From positions 1-60,637 of the forward strand of contig CACXCS010000038.1 of the NCBI GenBank assembly GCA_902766255.1: DNA of 60,637 bases, given 5' to 3'. Below the pieces are notes generated by a model, which was not told where the DNA came from, made no database searches, and was given only the letters and a program-made list of their open reading frames with translations. Each line of letters begins with the position of its first letter. Within the stretch, counting starts at the first letter, position 1. Origin of the DNA: an uncultured Bacteroidia bacterium (GTDB lineage Bacteria > Bacteroidota > Bacteroidia > Bacteroidales > UBA932). Both the position numbers and the translations under genes were made by a program. Of this stretch, positions 60,546-60,637 are shown in pieces.

Positions 60546-60637
60546 ATAGCGCGGAGAGAAAGGGCCTTGAACTGACATCTCCTGCCGAATTCTCGGCATC
60601 GGCTCTGCCCTTCACCCGCTCGACTCTTGACCTTACG

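Noticed and set aside
60370..60615. An 81-residue - strand open frame at the right edge
   Set aside because: It lies wholly within the hairpin array and terminator region; its translation reflects the repeat.

Overview
The window is a chromosomal segment of a Bacteroidales bacterium, probably an uncultured or gut lineage that is GC-rich for the order. Evidence for this includes a SusC/SusD pair with surface lipoproteins, promoters of the Bacteroidetes type (TTTG, about 20 nt, TAnnTTTG), no consistent Shine-Dalgarno sites, and typical Bacteroidales neighbourhoods such as DUF4271-hemD-rnpA-yidD. Most genes between 3.4 and 39.4 kb lie on the + strand in tight operons with ATGA or TGATG stop/start overlaps.

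Layout. 0-2 kb is an AT-rich accessory island: a 24-bp periodic repeat like an IS21-type end, an orphan polymorphic-toxin-like C-terminal domain, two paralogous membrane/lipoprotein genes that look like duplicated immunity genes, and a possible tmRNA fragment. At 2-6.6 kb ruvB and mfd diverge from an AT-rich intergenic region with origin-like features. 6.6-12.8 kb carries coaX, an outer-membrane protein, a TPR protein, lptC and a PpiD/SurA-like foldase (envelope biogenesis). 12.9-21.6 kb has an EEP-family phosphoesterase, ychF, galK, a large metalloprotease/propeller/beta-barrel protein, a thioredoxin-like lipoprotein, thyA and a dihydrofolate reductase. 21.6-23.1 kb is a second AT-rich patch with a decayed C10 (streptopain-like) protease and a small lipoprotein. 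23.2-27.5 kb has an NSS transporter, a Myb-like protein, yraN and a YeiH transporter with a small membrane partner. 27.5-28.8 kb is a REP-associated tyrosine transposase (RAYT) cassette with 47-bp inverted ends. 28.8-39.4 kb has mutS, a histidine phosphatase, a glycosyltransferase, a CpXC protein, a YfhO protein, SUI1, DUF4271, hemD, rnpA and yidD. 39.6-45.4 kb has a U32/RlhA-like protein, a TPR protein, aspA and two envelope proteins. 45.5-57.3 kb is a polysaccharide utilisation locus (GH3, GH144, SusC, SusD, LamG lipoprotein, GH144) predicted to act on beta-1,2-glucan, translationally coupled to a PlsC-type acyltransferase. 57.3-60.6 kb has a CE1-like esterase, a single-pass membrane protein, a 50-codon peptide gene paired with an HprK-like kinase, and a hairpin array.

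The most striking structure is a dispersed palindromic element, seen four times (A 3304-3437, B 13742-13875, C 27654-27788 inverted, D 39806-39934). Each has a 29-31 bp outer stem whose sequence is different at every locus, enclosing a conserved 71-74 nt core of three small hairpins with compensatory changes. One copy lies inside the RAYT cassette, one sits in frame inside the U32 gene, and two lie in 5' intergenic regions. This looks like a folded mobile unit that acquires or creates inverted copies of locus-specific sequence.
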